A DNA stretch of 64,000 bases from Favolaschia claudopus. Its lineage: Eukaryota; Basidiomycota; Agaricomycetes; Agaricales; Mycenaceae. Where the stretch lies: positions 124,001 to 188,000 of the forward strand of contig JAWWNJ010000039.1 of NCBI GenBank assembly GCA_037176885.1. The letters are read 5' to 3'. Below the pieces are notes generated by a model. The model was not told where the DNA came from and did no database searches. It worked only from the letters and a program-made list of their open reading frames with translations. Both the position numbers and the translations under genes were made by a program. Positions 23,338 through 35,100 of the stretch are shown one piece after another (positions within the stretch are counted from its first letter, which is position 1; each line of letters begins with the position of its first letter).

Positions 23338-24910
23338 ATGGAGGAATCGCAACCCAGTACTTCAGAGAGTCTTGACCTCATTGGCGAACCATTCGCTGTA
23401 ATCGAGTCGGACCCAGGTACGCAGCGACAGAGATTACCTTGCGAAAGTTGGTTCGTTTCATGCGAATCCTGTAGGTGTCTTCACCTCTCTAACGCGCAAG
23501 CTGGGAATTCGCGGGCTGGAACTTGTGGAGCTCTACGACATTGAACCATGGGCTGTCGATCATCTCAACCCTCGCGGACTCGTCTTTTGTTTCCTGTGGC
23601 GAAAGGACACCCATCGGCCAAGTGACTTCGATGACCCAACCGCTGAACGCGTCTGGTTCGCGAATCAGCTATCCGACGACGCCTGTGCCTCCCTCGCAAT
23701 CTTGAATATTGCGTTAAATTGCACAGATATCGAAATTGGGGACGAAATGAGGGTATTCAAGGAGGATACGGATAGTATGTCCCCTGTGGTGGGATTTCTC
23801 AGTCGTGAAACGCGTTCGGTATCTAACTTGCTCTTTTAGATGAAGGGTTTGGCTATCTCGAGCTCTCCTTTCATTCGTGGGGCACACCGGTCGCTTGCGC
23901 GGTGCGTTCCACTTTCCGTCAACTCATGAGTGTCATTGACCATTCGTAGCCCTCCAGATCTCAGAGGCGCTCTTAACGCCATCGCCACATCAACCCTTAA
24001 CGGCGCAAAGAAGAAGCCTCCTACTACAGCCAAGCGTCCGCCAGCAAAGGCTACTGCCTCAAAACCAAAGCCAAAGAAGGAAGAAGATTCTGACGCCGAG
24101 GAGGCGTATCACTTCATTGGTTACGTTCCCGCGTACGGTAAGGTGTGGGAACTTGACGGCCTCAAATCGGGACCGCTGGAGGTGGGCGAGCTCTCAGATG
24201 ATACGCCTGAGCAGCGGAAGAACTGGATGGATGTTGTGCGCCCTGCTCTGCGAATGAAAATGCAGAAGTATGGTGGTGCTGAAAGCGGAACAAATATTCG
24301 TTTTAGTTTGTTGGCGCTTGTCGATGGACTGTATGAGCAGGCGAGCGATACGCTAGAGTTTCTGAAGCGCGAGCGGCTTGCGCTGCAGAGAAGAATGAGT
24401 CCCGGCTGGGAGTCTTCGGTGAGAGTTTATATATCATAAATCGAAATTTTGCTGAACAATCTTTTCGCACAGGTTGATCATAACTTGCTCGAACAGGCAC
24501 AGTTTGCGTTCGAAACACCTTTGGGCTCTTCTGCACCTGGGCGGACGTTCGCCAAAGACTTTGGCGCTCGACGTATGACTCGAGATTTAGAAATAATGGA
24601 GATGCCGGAACGAGGGCTTGTTCCCGCATGGGAGCAGTGCGTCCGAGATGCAGTGAGAGCCAAAGTCGCTGTAGAGGACGAAGTCGCAAAAGCCACGCGA
24701 GCAAATGTCTGTAGTCTGCAAGTTTCTGACTACAGTTTTATGCTGACACATGATTCACAGACTGAACACGTCAAGCGCACACACGACTACGAACCTTTCC
24801 TGAAGGAGTTTGTTACTTGCTTGCAAAACGAAGGATTATTGGAGCCGTTGCTCGACGTCGATAAAGCGGAACCGAAGGCTAAACGCGTGAAGTTGAACGG
24901 CAAGGGATAG
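23338..24910 (+). CDS. UCH2: Ubiquitin C-terminal hydrolase, UCH37/UCHL5 (Uch2) type
   Basis: Six exons give about 436 aa. Exon 1 encodes MEESQPSTSESLDLIGEPF and ends at ESDPG; the next opens VFTSLTRKLGIRGLELVELY, as in UCHL5. The catalytic cysteine is in DDACASLAI, the histidine in YHFIGYVP and the aspartate in ELDGLKSGP, so the triad is complete. A crossover-type segment rich in Lys/Pro (KPKPKKEEDSD) lies between Cys and His. The C-terminal part ends with HDYEPFLKEFVTCLQNEGLL, which matches the ULD domain that docks UCHL5 on the proteasome subunit Rpn13. It cleaves ubiquitin chains at the 26S proteasome in relatives. The donor that restores the family sequence at the third exon junction follows SMSPV. 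It interrupts the SDR cluster. Confidence 0.9.
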
Positions 24911-25158
24911 AATCTGCTCGTCTAGCACTCGCGAATATACTGAATTATCTTGTTGAAGTGTGATACGCTCATTGTATCTCGATATTCGTGGGCACCATCG
25001 GGCTGAGGACGCGACTTCCATCACGTTACCGCGTTTGATCGATTGTTCAACGGTTGAAATACCCTCATCCCGTGCTTGCAAGTTCTGCTTATTAAAACCA
25101 TCGGACTCGGTCCAGAACGTCGCCTTCAAAACAATGCCTCTAATCGATTGCATCCCCA

Positions 25159-25904
25159 ATGGCTCACCCCAACTTTCTGGTGAACAGTCGTGTCCTAGTG
25201 GCTGGGCGGTTCTTCTGGAATGGGTTTCGCAACCGCTTCTGGTGCTCTAGCGAACGGATCCACAGTTCACATTACTTCAGTCACTCCGGAGAAACTATCC
25301 ACCAAGATTGCAGAGCTTCAGTCGTTCTATCCTGATGCCAATGTCAGTGGCAGCGTAACAGATCTTTCCAATACAGAAACATTGGAAGAAAATCTGCAGT
25401 CCGTCCTCGATGCCGCTGTGAAAGAGACAGGCGGGCTTTTAGATCACATTGTTTATACTGCGGGCGACGAACGAGGTATGATCCCACTCGCCCAGACTAC
25501 CGCAGCCACGGCGCTACAGCCCTTCACCGTGCGTTATGTAGCGCCGCTTCTCATTGGAAAGCTGGTCTCTGCGAATCCTGGGAAATACTTGAACGCCGCC
25601 GCTTCTTCCTCCGTTACCCTCTCGTCGGGAATCATGGCTCATCGTCCTCGCCCGCGTATACCGCCGCTGGGGTTCGCCGGCGCTGTTGAAGTGCTAGCGC
25701 GCTCGCTGGTAGTCGAGCCGGCACCGATTCGTAAATGTTGTTGTCCCAGGTGGGGTGTACACCGAACTCTACGAGAAGGCGGATCAGGCGAACCCTGCAG
25801 CAAATATCAAGGATAAGCTCAAGGCGTCGGGCTTGACGAAGGAATTATTGGTGACTGGACAAGAAATCATTGTTGATAGTGGGTATTTGATGAACGTTAG
25901 CTAG
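25159..25904 (+). pseudogene. SDR paralogue 3, inactivated
   Basis: The start MAHPNFLVNSRVLV matches the two SDR genes upstream. An extra C at about 25203 then shifts the frame within the cofactor motif, and the frame resumes as GFATASGALANG. A second lesion, loss of two bases near 25733 after APIR, shifts the frame again. The C-terminus VTGQEIIVDSGYLMNVS is still readable in the third frame up to the stop at 25902. About 20 codons corresponding to the EAYLFCMRSALA region are missing. Three independent lesions make this a pseudogene rather than a sequencing error. The intact parts are closest to paralogue 2. Confidence 0.85.
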
Positions 25905-27952
25905 GCTCATGGGCGGGCTACGCAACGAGTTTTGTGTTATGTACCGCCAGAATGCTGACTAGCTCTGACGTCCAAGCGCTGTGAAGCAAAACTTGCATCT
26001 TTGACTATTACTCCTCGAATTTGGCACCTTCATGCTCAGCGCTCATCTCGCCTCGCCGCGTCCAGTTTTTTTTTCCCCTTCACGGTCTATAGTATTTGGA
26101 TATTGACGGACTTAGAGGTGCTGGTCTAAGCGGTTTGGAAGAGAGTTCGAGTTCGCTCTTTGCGCTGAAATTTCGTTTGTTTGCCGTCTCCCAGTCTGCC
26201 GAACCAACCTCCTGCTCCACAGATCAATAACTTCATTGTCGTGTAGCGGTTGTGTAGACTGCAGGACTGATCGATCTGGGAGACGACTCGGAGTGGCCAC
26301 AGCCACTCTGACCTGGGCGTTGAACTCCTGCGGTCGCCATTCGTTATCACTAATTGTTGTGCGCATTAATGTGAGTGTCTTTGGGAAGTCCGGCACCGGT
26401 TAATCACAGTCGACTTTTTGTAATTTTTCTTTTGCAAGATAAATAATTCCTCTCCAGAACATGGAGCTCAACTTCCATTTTTTTGCCGAGAACAAGTCGC
26501 CTTCGCGTTGGAGGGCACCGATCGGACGCAAGAACCTGAACCATGGAGCCCATGCTTCGACGCTCGATTCCTAGAGAGGGGTGAGACTCGTGAATACCCA
26601 GTCTATACTATGATTAAGAAGACACGACGAAGGAATTAACAGAGTCTAGACACGGGTGCGTTGCGAGTCGCGACGGCCGTGATTTATGCGATTCTGTGGG
26701 CGTCGGAGTCGTAATCCGAGGTTCTGAACCTAAAACTAAATTGTTGGAAGTCGCCACGAAGGGCTCGATTTGAGTTCTGCGAATCGTGATTCATACACAC
26801 ATAGACGCATATTCATTCGTACGGCGGCCGCCGCTGAGAAAGAAGAGGGAATCAACGGAATTTTGGTGGTGAGGTGATTGATGGGTGGGCTGAAAGAACA
26901 GAAAGCTGATATATGGGCGGCGATTGAAGAGCTGAGACTCGCACTGGAGAATCAGAAAGTGGATCGCAAAAATTGAGGGTTCAACGTTCAGCGCTGGCTG
27001 AGGGATTAGGTGCGAGCATGCGTGGCGCAAGCTGTATTATTGGCAGAGGCGCGATTTTTCTTCTCTTGACAGGAGCGTCTAATAAGCACTCGAAGGTGTC
27101 TGTCGTGGCATTGACAGAACACTGAGATGCTCGTCAATATCGCTGTCAGAAATTCGAGGTACGACCAGTTGAGGGGATGACGGACGGGGAGGGCCTGGCC
27201 TGTGGACAGTAATTCACGAACAGAACAGATAGAAGTTGAGAAGCGTCGGCCACGGTTGCGATGGATGCTGAACAGGAAAAAAATTGCAATTTGCGGCGCC
27301 CCTTTCTTAAAGTTCTGTCAGTGGCACAACGCAACGTCGACGGCGATGGCGGCGATAAGGAAGGGGAAAGGGAAGATGAGGGAAGATGATATGTTCCTGG
27401 ACCCGTGAGGTGATGTGTTGTCGTTTTCGTTAGCGTATTCACTCGTATTCATCGGATACGGAGAAACTCTGAAATGGGTGAGGAGTTGAGGGTGGGTTTG
27501 TATGTAGTCTGTTTTGAGATGAGAGGCCGGGGCGGGTTAACCGTTGGGGGAAAGCACCGGTCAAACTCGGGGTCGGGTTGCTGAACGACGAAACATCGAA
27601 CCAATTTGGACTTGGCTTACATTCAGCGCTTGGGAATTTGAAGGCAGTTTGGGGATGACGGGATACGGTAACAGAATATCGCGCGTAGATTGGGACCGAT
27701 GACTACGATGAACCAGAACGGTCAGCGGAGTGTCAGCGGGCGGTAAGTTTTCTTGAAAGTGGAGATTGCGCGACTATGTTTGGGTGAGGTGATAAGATTA
27801 CAGGTCTTGGGTTGGTTGTGTATGGGTACAGGTACGGATACGAGTACGGTGCTTCTGTTCTTTTGCTGGTCCGGTCACTGGTCAGACAGTGTGCCTGGGT
27901 CTGTTGCAAGTATTTCTAGAAGGGAAGGGACGACGGGAGTGTGGGTGCCCCA
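25905..27952. other. 2-kb intergenic region without recognisable genes
   Basis: Short frames at 26112-26396, 26791-27030 and 27146-27442 (all minus) have no family resemblance and lie over shadows in other frames. The segment 27480-27950 is G-rich on the plus strand. I see no RNA gene or repeat that I can support. Confidence 0.45.
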
Positions 27953-28792
27953 TCACGGCGCAAGGCGCTCGATTTTCCATTCTGGCTCCTCTGATTCTAG
28001 TGCAGAGATGCGGAGGTATCGGACGCGATCGTGGAGGCGGGAGGGTTTGCCGGACCAGAACTCAATTTCGCTGGGGGTGGATCGTTAGGATCAGAAAAGA
28101 GGATGAAGAGGGGACGCACGTCGGTACGACGCGCCAGCCGCCCCAAAAATCGGGGGGCGGGATGTCGGCATTCTCCGCTTCGTCAGCGACACCGAACCGC
28201 TCCTTTATGCGGTCGAGACGCTGTGAGACCTCGCCCTCCTCCACGACGGAGCTCTGCCGGCTCGCCCATGCACCGAGGCGGCTTCCGAGCGGGCGGGAGT
28301 TGAAGTACGCTGTGCTATCCTCTCGGGAGACTTTCTCTGCTGTGCCGACGATGCGGATGGAGCGATGGATCTCGGGCCAGTAGAAGACGAGGGCGCAGTG
28401 AGGATTTTGCGAGAGTTCGGATGATTTGCGGGAGGTGTAGTTTGTGTGGAAGAGGAAGCCGCGGGGGTCGAGGGCTTTGAGGAGGACGATGCGGGCAGAG
28501 GGGGTGGCCTGTTGGGGTGGAGGTGGAGAGGGTCATGGCTTCTGGGGAGGAGACGGGGTGGGCGAGGGCGTGGGCGAACCAGGTGTCGAATTGGGGTGAG
28601 CGGGTTGGGGGAGACGGTGTGCGGGGAGAGGGAGTCGGGGGTGGAGTATTGGGGGTGGGAGAGGATGTGGAGGGTCGAGGGGGCGGGGTGCGAGACTACG
28701 GTGGGATCGACGGCGTCCATGGCGCGGAGGGTGAGGATTGGACGTCTGGTCGATGCGAGTCGAATTGCTGCTGCCCGGATTGGGAATCTCAT
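27953..28792 (-). CDS. PDX3: Pyridoxamine/pyridoxine 5'-phosphate oxidase with two apparent frameshifts
   Basis: The protein oxidises PNP/PMP to the cofactor pyridoxal phosphate using FMN. The family is clear: [84 protein letters not shown] and, after a 49-nt intron, [19 protein letters not shown]. The reading frame breaks twice, each time at a run of C: between NPLT and QFDTWF (near 28573-28576), and between TGHP and SARIV (near 28496-28501). One surplus base in each would explain both, and total exon length exceeds a multiple of three by exactly two. The product would be about 262 aa with an N-terminal mitochondrial-like stretch ([18 protein letters not shown]), or start at the Met before DAVDP. 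These could be assembly errors in homopolymers or a real loss. Confidence 0.82.
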
Positions 28793-30177
28793 TGCGCTGA
28801 TGCGATAGTTGATGCCATATCAGGAAACTCAAGTTCAACGTGGTACAATCTTACCGAGAACAATTTGTTATATTGCTGCAATGTGGTCATACATATAGGA
28901 GTACATGAAGGTACCAAAGAAAAAATGGACCAACAACGGGAGAGGACTCTATCACTAACTGGAGATCCGACAGTTCGCGGTTCACAGAATCACACAGAAC
29001 GGAGCCTCCAAAATTCAAACCCTCCGAAGAGAGGTGAGTGCAGCCTCGATAACCTGAGCGTGAATATTCACATTCCCAGGACCTAGAAAGCGCAGAATAC
29101 CGAAGGCGGCCAACCCGGTCGTTGTGTTTCGTGAATTGAATGGACCGGCAAAATTCCAACCACGACCGTCGGAGCTGACGGTTTTATTGGCTGCTAGTGG
29201 TTGGCTGTGGTTGGCCACGGCAGTGCTTTCAGCTGACTCTGACCCGGTGCTTGCTCGCCAGATGTCTGTACAGACCACCGCGGAGGATGTGTGACAGAAA
29301 ATACCGAGAAAAATACAGAGGGTCGCCAGCAAGGACTGTTGAAGCCTGTTGAAGCTTGTGCCTCTTTTGGCTTGGAAAGAATTTGAGGATTCTTGCTGTT
29401 GCTGCTATGGCCGGTTTGCAAAGCCGCATTAGGATAGGAATCGCATTGCACCGTGTAAGAGCGTGTAAGGAAACTCATCCTCAAGCCCACTGGAAGCCCC
29501 GTTCCGTGTCCGACGTAATGAACGCTGCGGCCGTACTAGAAGGAAGAATCGGTGCCCGTTTCCGCACTGAGCTTTGACCGAAATTTGTAGTGTAGCTGCT
29601 GCACACGAATCGCCCCGAAACTCCGAATTCTTGGCGTTCAGTGTGTCGGCGACGCCATTCGGACGGAGAATAGCGCGACCGTGTCAACTTTCTCGACGCG
29701 TAAATTACGGCCGACTCCCGGATCCGCAAAGGTATCACATCCTCGACGCTAGGTCGCTTACGAGTGGAGCCCCGGGCGTGGCTATCACTTTTAATCGTTG
29801 CCGACGTGTGCAAGTCCACCTGGTCTTCCATGCTGCGCGTCTCTCCGCGGTACTTGTACAGTGCTAGTAGCTGCAAAGTGAATTCTGGGCTGAGTAGCAG
29901 AGTGCAACCGAGAGACGTTGTGAACGCCGTGTTTGCGGGAGTAATACGCGGTAAATTAGGTTCTGGAAGACGAGGGCGACAGAGAATAGAACTGTTCTGT
30001 TTTCATGGCAGTGTGGGACTCGGAAACTGCCATGTGAGAAGCGCCACTAACATAGGCGACAGACATCAGAATTTCAATCAAGTCGCTATCACACTTCCTT
30101 TCTGGGACATCATATTGATCCATTATTCCCTCTTCCCGACTCCCTCTACCTGCTAATACTCTGGGTGGGCCTCTGCA
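28793..30177. other. Intergenic region between PDX3 and the Kelch-BTB gene
   Basis: Overlapping short frames occupy both strands. The only one with a hint of function is the minus-strand frame at 29015-29332, listed separately. The last 60 nt before 30178 are CT-rich, as in a fungal leader. No other feature is supported. Confidence 0.4.
29015..29332 (-). CDS. Possible small secreted protein
   Basis: A 105-codon frame begins MLATLCIFLGIFCHTSSAVV, which has the shape of a signal peptide with a likely cleavage after the Ser-Ala pair. The remainder (about 85 residues) contains two N-glycosylation-type Asn-x-Ser/Thr sites (NHS, NTT) and few cysteines. No family is recognised. There is no independent support such as splice sites or codon bias, so this may be a chance frame. 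Confidence 0.22.
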   Translation of the reverse strand: MLATLCIFLGIFCHTSSAVVCTDIWRASTGSESAESTAVANHSQPLAANKTVSSDGRGWNFAGPFNSRNTTTGLAAFGILRFLGPGNVNIHAQVIEAALTSLRRV

Positions 30178-33100
30178 ATGCCTGCAGAGCTCCATTCCAT
30201 CTACGACCTCACCACCTTTTGCCGCAAGACAACCGGCGATGTGCCCGCAAAACTTGTCGTATGTCTGCTATCACTTGGCTCGTCAACGCCGAGCTCAACC
30301 CATGAAAACAGGGCGCATCCACCACCGTCGTCGGGTCCAAGATGTACCTCTTCGTCAGTCATATTCCCCTAGTTTAGTACCCCAGAGACTCAAAAAAACC
30401 GACGCAGGGCGGTCGGCTGGTGAGCGAACGGCGGATGGTCGCAGACCTGTATGTGTTCGACCTCGAAACATACAACTGGGAGAAGATCCATCCTTTCCCT
30501 GAGGACGACATTCCCAGGGCTCGCTACTTCCACAGCGTAGACACCTGTACGCCCTCTTCCTCATCTGATTTCGATACCAACCCGTATGCACTCACACGAT
30601 CCAGGGAACAACCAGCTGATCGTCTTCGGTGGGATGAGCAACGAGCCAGATTCGCCAAACCCTGACGATCTCTGCGTTCTCAACGACGTTCGTTTCTTCG
30701 ACATCGCGTCCCGTCACTGGCTACCCCCTTCCCGCCTCCCCACCCCGGAGAATTTACTCCCCCGCGCCCGTTATGCCCAGCTTTCTTCGGTTACTGGCGA
30801 CCGGCTGTTTATCATTGGCGGACAGGACTTTTATAATACTTGGCTGGACGACGTGTGTGTCTACGACCTCCTTGCGAAGACCTGGTCCGAACGACGCGAC
30901 TACCCCCGCCATTGCGGCTCATACCGAAGCGTCGCCGTGTCTTCTAATCAATGTGTGCGCTTTCCGAAGGAGGAGATGCGATCTGCTCCATCCCGTCCTT
31001 CTGGCCCGCGCTTCCAAGCAGAGGGGAACGCGCCGACGAACGAAGACATCACTTCAGCCGATTCACTGACACACCTCCCCTACTCAGCCGCCCCAACTGA
31101 CGAGCATCCCAGCGATATCTACCTCTATAGCAACTACAACGTGCGTTCTTCCCATCTTATCTCTTCTTCGCAGCAAGAAAATCTCTATAACTCAACTGAG
31201 ACTGATTGATACACCTGACAGTTCACGGACGTCAAGCGCGAATTGGAGGTCTTCTCGCCTCTACCCGACACCGGGTTCACCATCCAGGACCGCTCCGCCG
31301 CCATGGCCGGCACGACATTCCCCCCGGGCCTGCGCTTCCCCACCGGCGCCATCCTCGGCACGCATTTGATCATTGCGGGAATCTACCTCGCACATTCGTA
31401 CCAGTCCTTTTCTATCTGGGTTCTCGATTTGCAGACCATGGTCTGGTCACGCATAGATCCGGGTAAAGCGGTTGAGACGGGAAGCTGGTTCCGCGGGTGT
31501 TTGTGGCCTGAGGCGAATAAGTTTATGATTTTTGGCAACCGGAACGGAAATCTTGTGGACGACTATAACCGGCGGTTACTTTCTTGGGACCATGTCGCGG
31601 TTGTGGATCTTGAGGCGTTTGGGATATACCAGCCCCCGCCGCTGAGGTTGGACATTCCGATGCAGGAGGTGGGGCTGGCGGCGCTGGAGGAGGGTGTTCT
31701 GGCGGATTTCGAGATTGTGTGTGATGATGGGAGGAAGATTGCGTGTTCGAGGAAGATGTTGGAGGAGAGGTGGGGGTGGTTTAGGGAGCAGAGGGGGAAG
31801 ATGATGAAGGGAGCTGTGGCGGCGATGGAGCAGTTGCCGGATAGTCCGATGCATATTGCGTTGCCCGAGTTGGCGGGGAATGTACCGGATGAGAGGAGGG
31901 CGGATCCGAGGCTGACGCCGAGGGCGTTGAATTTGAGTGAGCCATATCCAATTACAATGGCGTTGCTGCAGGTGGGTGGTATCAGTACTATGCAATTCAC
32001 TCTTCATTCAATTTTTTTTCGTCTTTCCACAGTACTTCTACAGCCTTGCTCTGCTCACCCCGCTGCAAACCGCCCCGGCTGTCCTCAGCCAGCTCCTTGT
32101 TCTCGCGACAACTTACAATATCACACATTTACAGACACTTGTCAAGCATGCTATGCATCGCGCGTTGTCGAATTCCACCTCTGTCGGGGTGTATGAGGTC
32201 GCGACGTTGTGCAGTTGTAGAAGCTTGCAAATCAGGTGGGTGGATTACCTTACCCCTCTTTTCCAGCGTGTGGCGGGCGTAGTCAAGCGGTCGTGGATTC
32301 AGTTTTCGAACTCCGATTGCCTGTACTACGGCCTCCACATTCCACCGCTTTTCTCTCTTCGCTTTACCGGCTTTGCATGGACGTGGCTGACCATGTCTTC
32401 ATCTCCGCAGGGCTCTCAAGACCGTGATGGTGAGTTTGTTTGTCCTCTGCTTGTTTCTGCCAATTGCTCCCCCATCGTTGGTTCTTACTGCTCTATTGCA
32501 TCCGTTGCCTTCCTTTCCATATCGGGTTTCGTGTTCAATTTCTTTCATCCGTTGCATTCATTTTTATTCCCTCGTTTCCATCATCCCTTTACCGCCCATT
32601 TTCTTCTGCCCTTCCATCTTACACCCTCAATTCCGCTTAATCGCACTCGATGATTCATTTCTTCGTCCTTCTTTGGCCGTTGATTTCGCTTCCTCCCCCT
32701 GTCATTTGATTTATTTCCCTTCTATGATATCCGAATGCAAACTCGGCTAACAAACTCTCCTTCTCAACTCGTATTAGTCATACACCCAGAAAAAACCTTC
32801 CCGCGCCAAACCGGAGAAGGATGGGAGTGGGGGCGGGGGCGGTGGTGGCGGTTCAGGCGGCGGGCCGTCGAATCATCATCATCAGAATGGCAGAGATGGT
32901 GGGGGCGACAGCGGGAAGTATTCGTCGACGCGTCCTCGAGGGACGTCCGATGCGAGGTGGGGGATGTCGAATAATTCGTCGTCCGAAGGAGGATTGGGAG
33001 GAAGGGGCGGCGGGTACAACAATTATGGGACCCAGCGCTCGGAATTTGATTTCGAGGCGCTGGATGAGCTTGAGGAGCAGGAGGAAGAAGGTGAGGATGT

Positions 33101-34731
33101 TGAGTTTGGCAGTGCGTTGCAAGGGTATGGCAGGTCTCGCTCTTGTAAGTCTTCCGCATTCTTAAGAGGAAGTTTGAGTGCTAACGTATCGTCGTCTAGC
33201 CTCTTCAAGCTACCGTCGCAACAATTATATGTTGGATGATGAGGATGTTGACCAGCTCTTCACGCTTCCGGCTTTCCCCACCAAACAGCGAAGCCATGGG
33301 CGAACAGACAGTGTCGTGTCTGTGCGCACTGAGAATGAGATCAACGAGCTCATCTCGTTGATGGCACCGCTCTCGCCTACCTCGCCGACACCGTCTGCGC
33401 TGCGTCATAGCAAATCGGACCAGTCATTCATGGATGAGCTCTTCCGCGAGCATGTTGGTTCGCCACGCGATGAGACACCGCGTCGCCACCAGCACCAGCT
33501 CTCACACTCATCGACGAAGTCACACCCGTACGGATACCGCGATTCACGCGTCTCGGAGCTCAGCAGTGACAACGAGAACGACGAGTCGTCGTATTACCCT
33601 GAAAGCTCGCGCGCGTCAGGCAACGACGAGTCCGAGTCGGATAGCGGGTTCGAGATGCTGACAGGTCCTAGTGCGCCGACGAGCCCCAATCCGCGCATTA
33701 TCGCGTATCACCTCCCGCGCCGGGTACCCTCGCAGATCGACACACGGCGGAGTAACTCGTCGTTTGATAGTCGGGCGACACGGGAGAGCATGCGCAGGAG
33801 TAATGGCTCGTTGGAAACGAACACGACGCGCCTGAGCACGCCGTCGCTCATGTCGATGTCATCTTCGTCGAAATCGTCGTCTTCGTCGGCCTATGCGTAT
33901 CCTGTTACCCCGCCGCATTCGCCCGACACGCTGCCGATTATTGAGGAGAGGAGGTATGCGAGTGGGTATAGCGGCGATGAGGATCCGGTTGAGGAGACTG
34001 GGGAGGAGGAAGATGAGTTTGAGAGGAGAATTGGAATGCATTCTGCTGCGGCTCATGGCGGAAAGCAGAGTGTACAGCGCATGCGGGACGGGAATCCCTG
34101 GCCGACGCAAAAGTCGAGGGTTGAGTGGATTACGTCAGCAACGTCGCCCTCGGTGTTGGTGTATAATGCGGAGAAAACCGAGGCGCCTCCTAAGGGGGAG
34201 ACGACGCGAGTGGTGGTGATGGAGCTGAAAAAGGTTGTACCAGAGAAGGAGCGGAGTTCTGTGGTCCCCTCGACACCAGCAACGCCCCCAGCTCGGGTGA
34301 GGGCGCTTTCACCAACGCCATCGGATGCCGAGACGGTGTCCCCGCGGGCGAGCACAAGCACAAGCACGTTCGCTGTTGCGCGCAGCCTGCTTGGGAAAAA
34401 GAAGGGCAGCTCGGCGGAATCTCTCAGTTCACCCAAGTCGCCCAAGATGCCGCTGTCTCCCACGTCGCTGACGTCGCCATTGTCTCCTTCGCCCTCTGTG
34501 AGCGGGTTCTTCATTGACGCGAAAGAAACCAAGGCGGCGAAGGCGGACGAGAAGAAGCGGAAGAAGGAGGCGAGTAAAGCGCGTATGGAGGAGCTTGCGC
34601 GGTCGTTGAAGGAGAAGTCCAAGAAGGCGAAGGAGGATGCGGATAGGGCGTCTAGCAAGTCAAAAGACAGGTTTCGCACCGCGGAGCCTGTGACCATGTT
34701 CGGGGGCGTCAGTGCTGGTATGACGCTGTAA
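30178..34731 (+). CDS. Kelch-repeat and BTB domain protein with long disordered tail (Ral2-like)
   Basis: About nine exons give roughly 1,220 aa. Residues 1-330 form a Kelch propeller: MYLFGGRLVSERRMVADLYV, ARYFHSVDTWNNQLIVFGG, RARYAQLSSVTGDRLFIIGG and a later FMIFGNRNGNLVDD. A BTB-like part follows, split by introns: DFEIVCDDGRKIACSRKMLE, then YFYSLALLTPLQTAPAVLSQ and LQTLVKHAMHRAL. The last 650 residues are low complexity: a Gly-rich stretch, Ser-Pro repeats and a Lys-rich coiled coil (KKRKKEASKARMEELARSLK) near the C-terminus. The Kelch-BTB arrangement resembles S. pombe Ral2, which acts with Ras1; that assignment is tentative. Two long introns (about 170 and 350 nt, 32237-32777) are unusual for this window. 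The tail has many SP/TP sites that could be kinase targets. Confidence 0.8.
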
Positions 34732-35100
34732 AACCGGAATCATTCGTTTGCATTTTTTCTTGTTGTTGATTTACTCACTCATCGCGACCAACATCTCACT
34801 CACACTTTCCTTATCTTTGTCTATCTATCTACTACTACTATCTGTGTGTACCTTACTCACTTTCACGCTCGTTTATATCTCTTGCTCGCTATCTTTATCT
34901 CGTTTGTTGCCATCCTGTTTAGCAATACTCACTGAAGTGTACTACTGATTAAAGACACTGTATGTAGTGTCAAGGTGGAGAGGATATCTCTACAAAAACT
35001 GTTTTGCAATCATCATTCAAGTTCATTCGAAGTACATAGTACAGCAATACGCATTGGTTACAAAACAGTCGGAGTCTAGAAAACGGAAGAGGGGTCCTAT
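34732..35100. other. Convergent 3' region, Kelch-BTB and GH5 genes
   Basis: AT- and CT-rich sequence between two stop codons, with runs such as TATCTATCTACTACTACTAT (34819-34838). No gene is recognised. Confidence 0.5.

Noticed and set aside
28446..29086. Long plus-strand open frames over the PDX3 region
   Set aside because: They are antisense shadows of the GC-rich PDX3 exons; the minus strand gives a recognisable enzyme.
31563..32007. Minus-strand open frames over the Kelch-BTB gene
   Set aside because: Their protein is low-complexity and the plus strand carries the conserved domain.
32424..32750. A separate small gene with a CT-rich hydrophobic product
   Set aside because: It lies inside a long intron of the Kelch-BTB gene and looks like translated pyrimidine-rich intron sequence.
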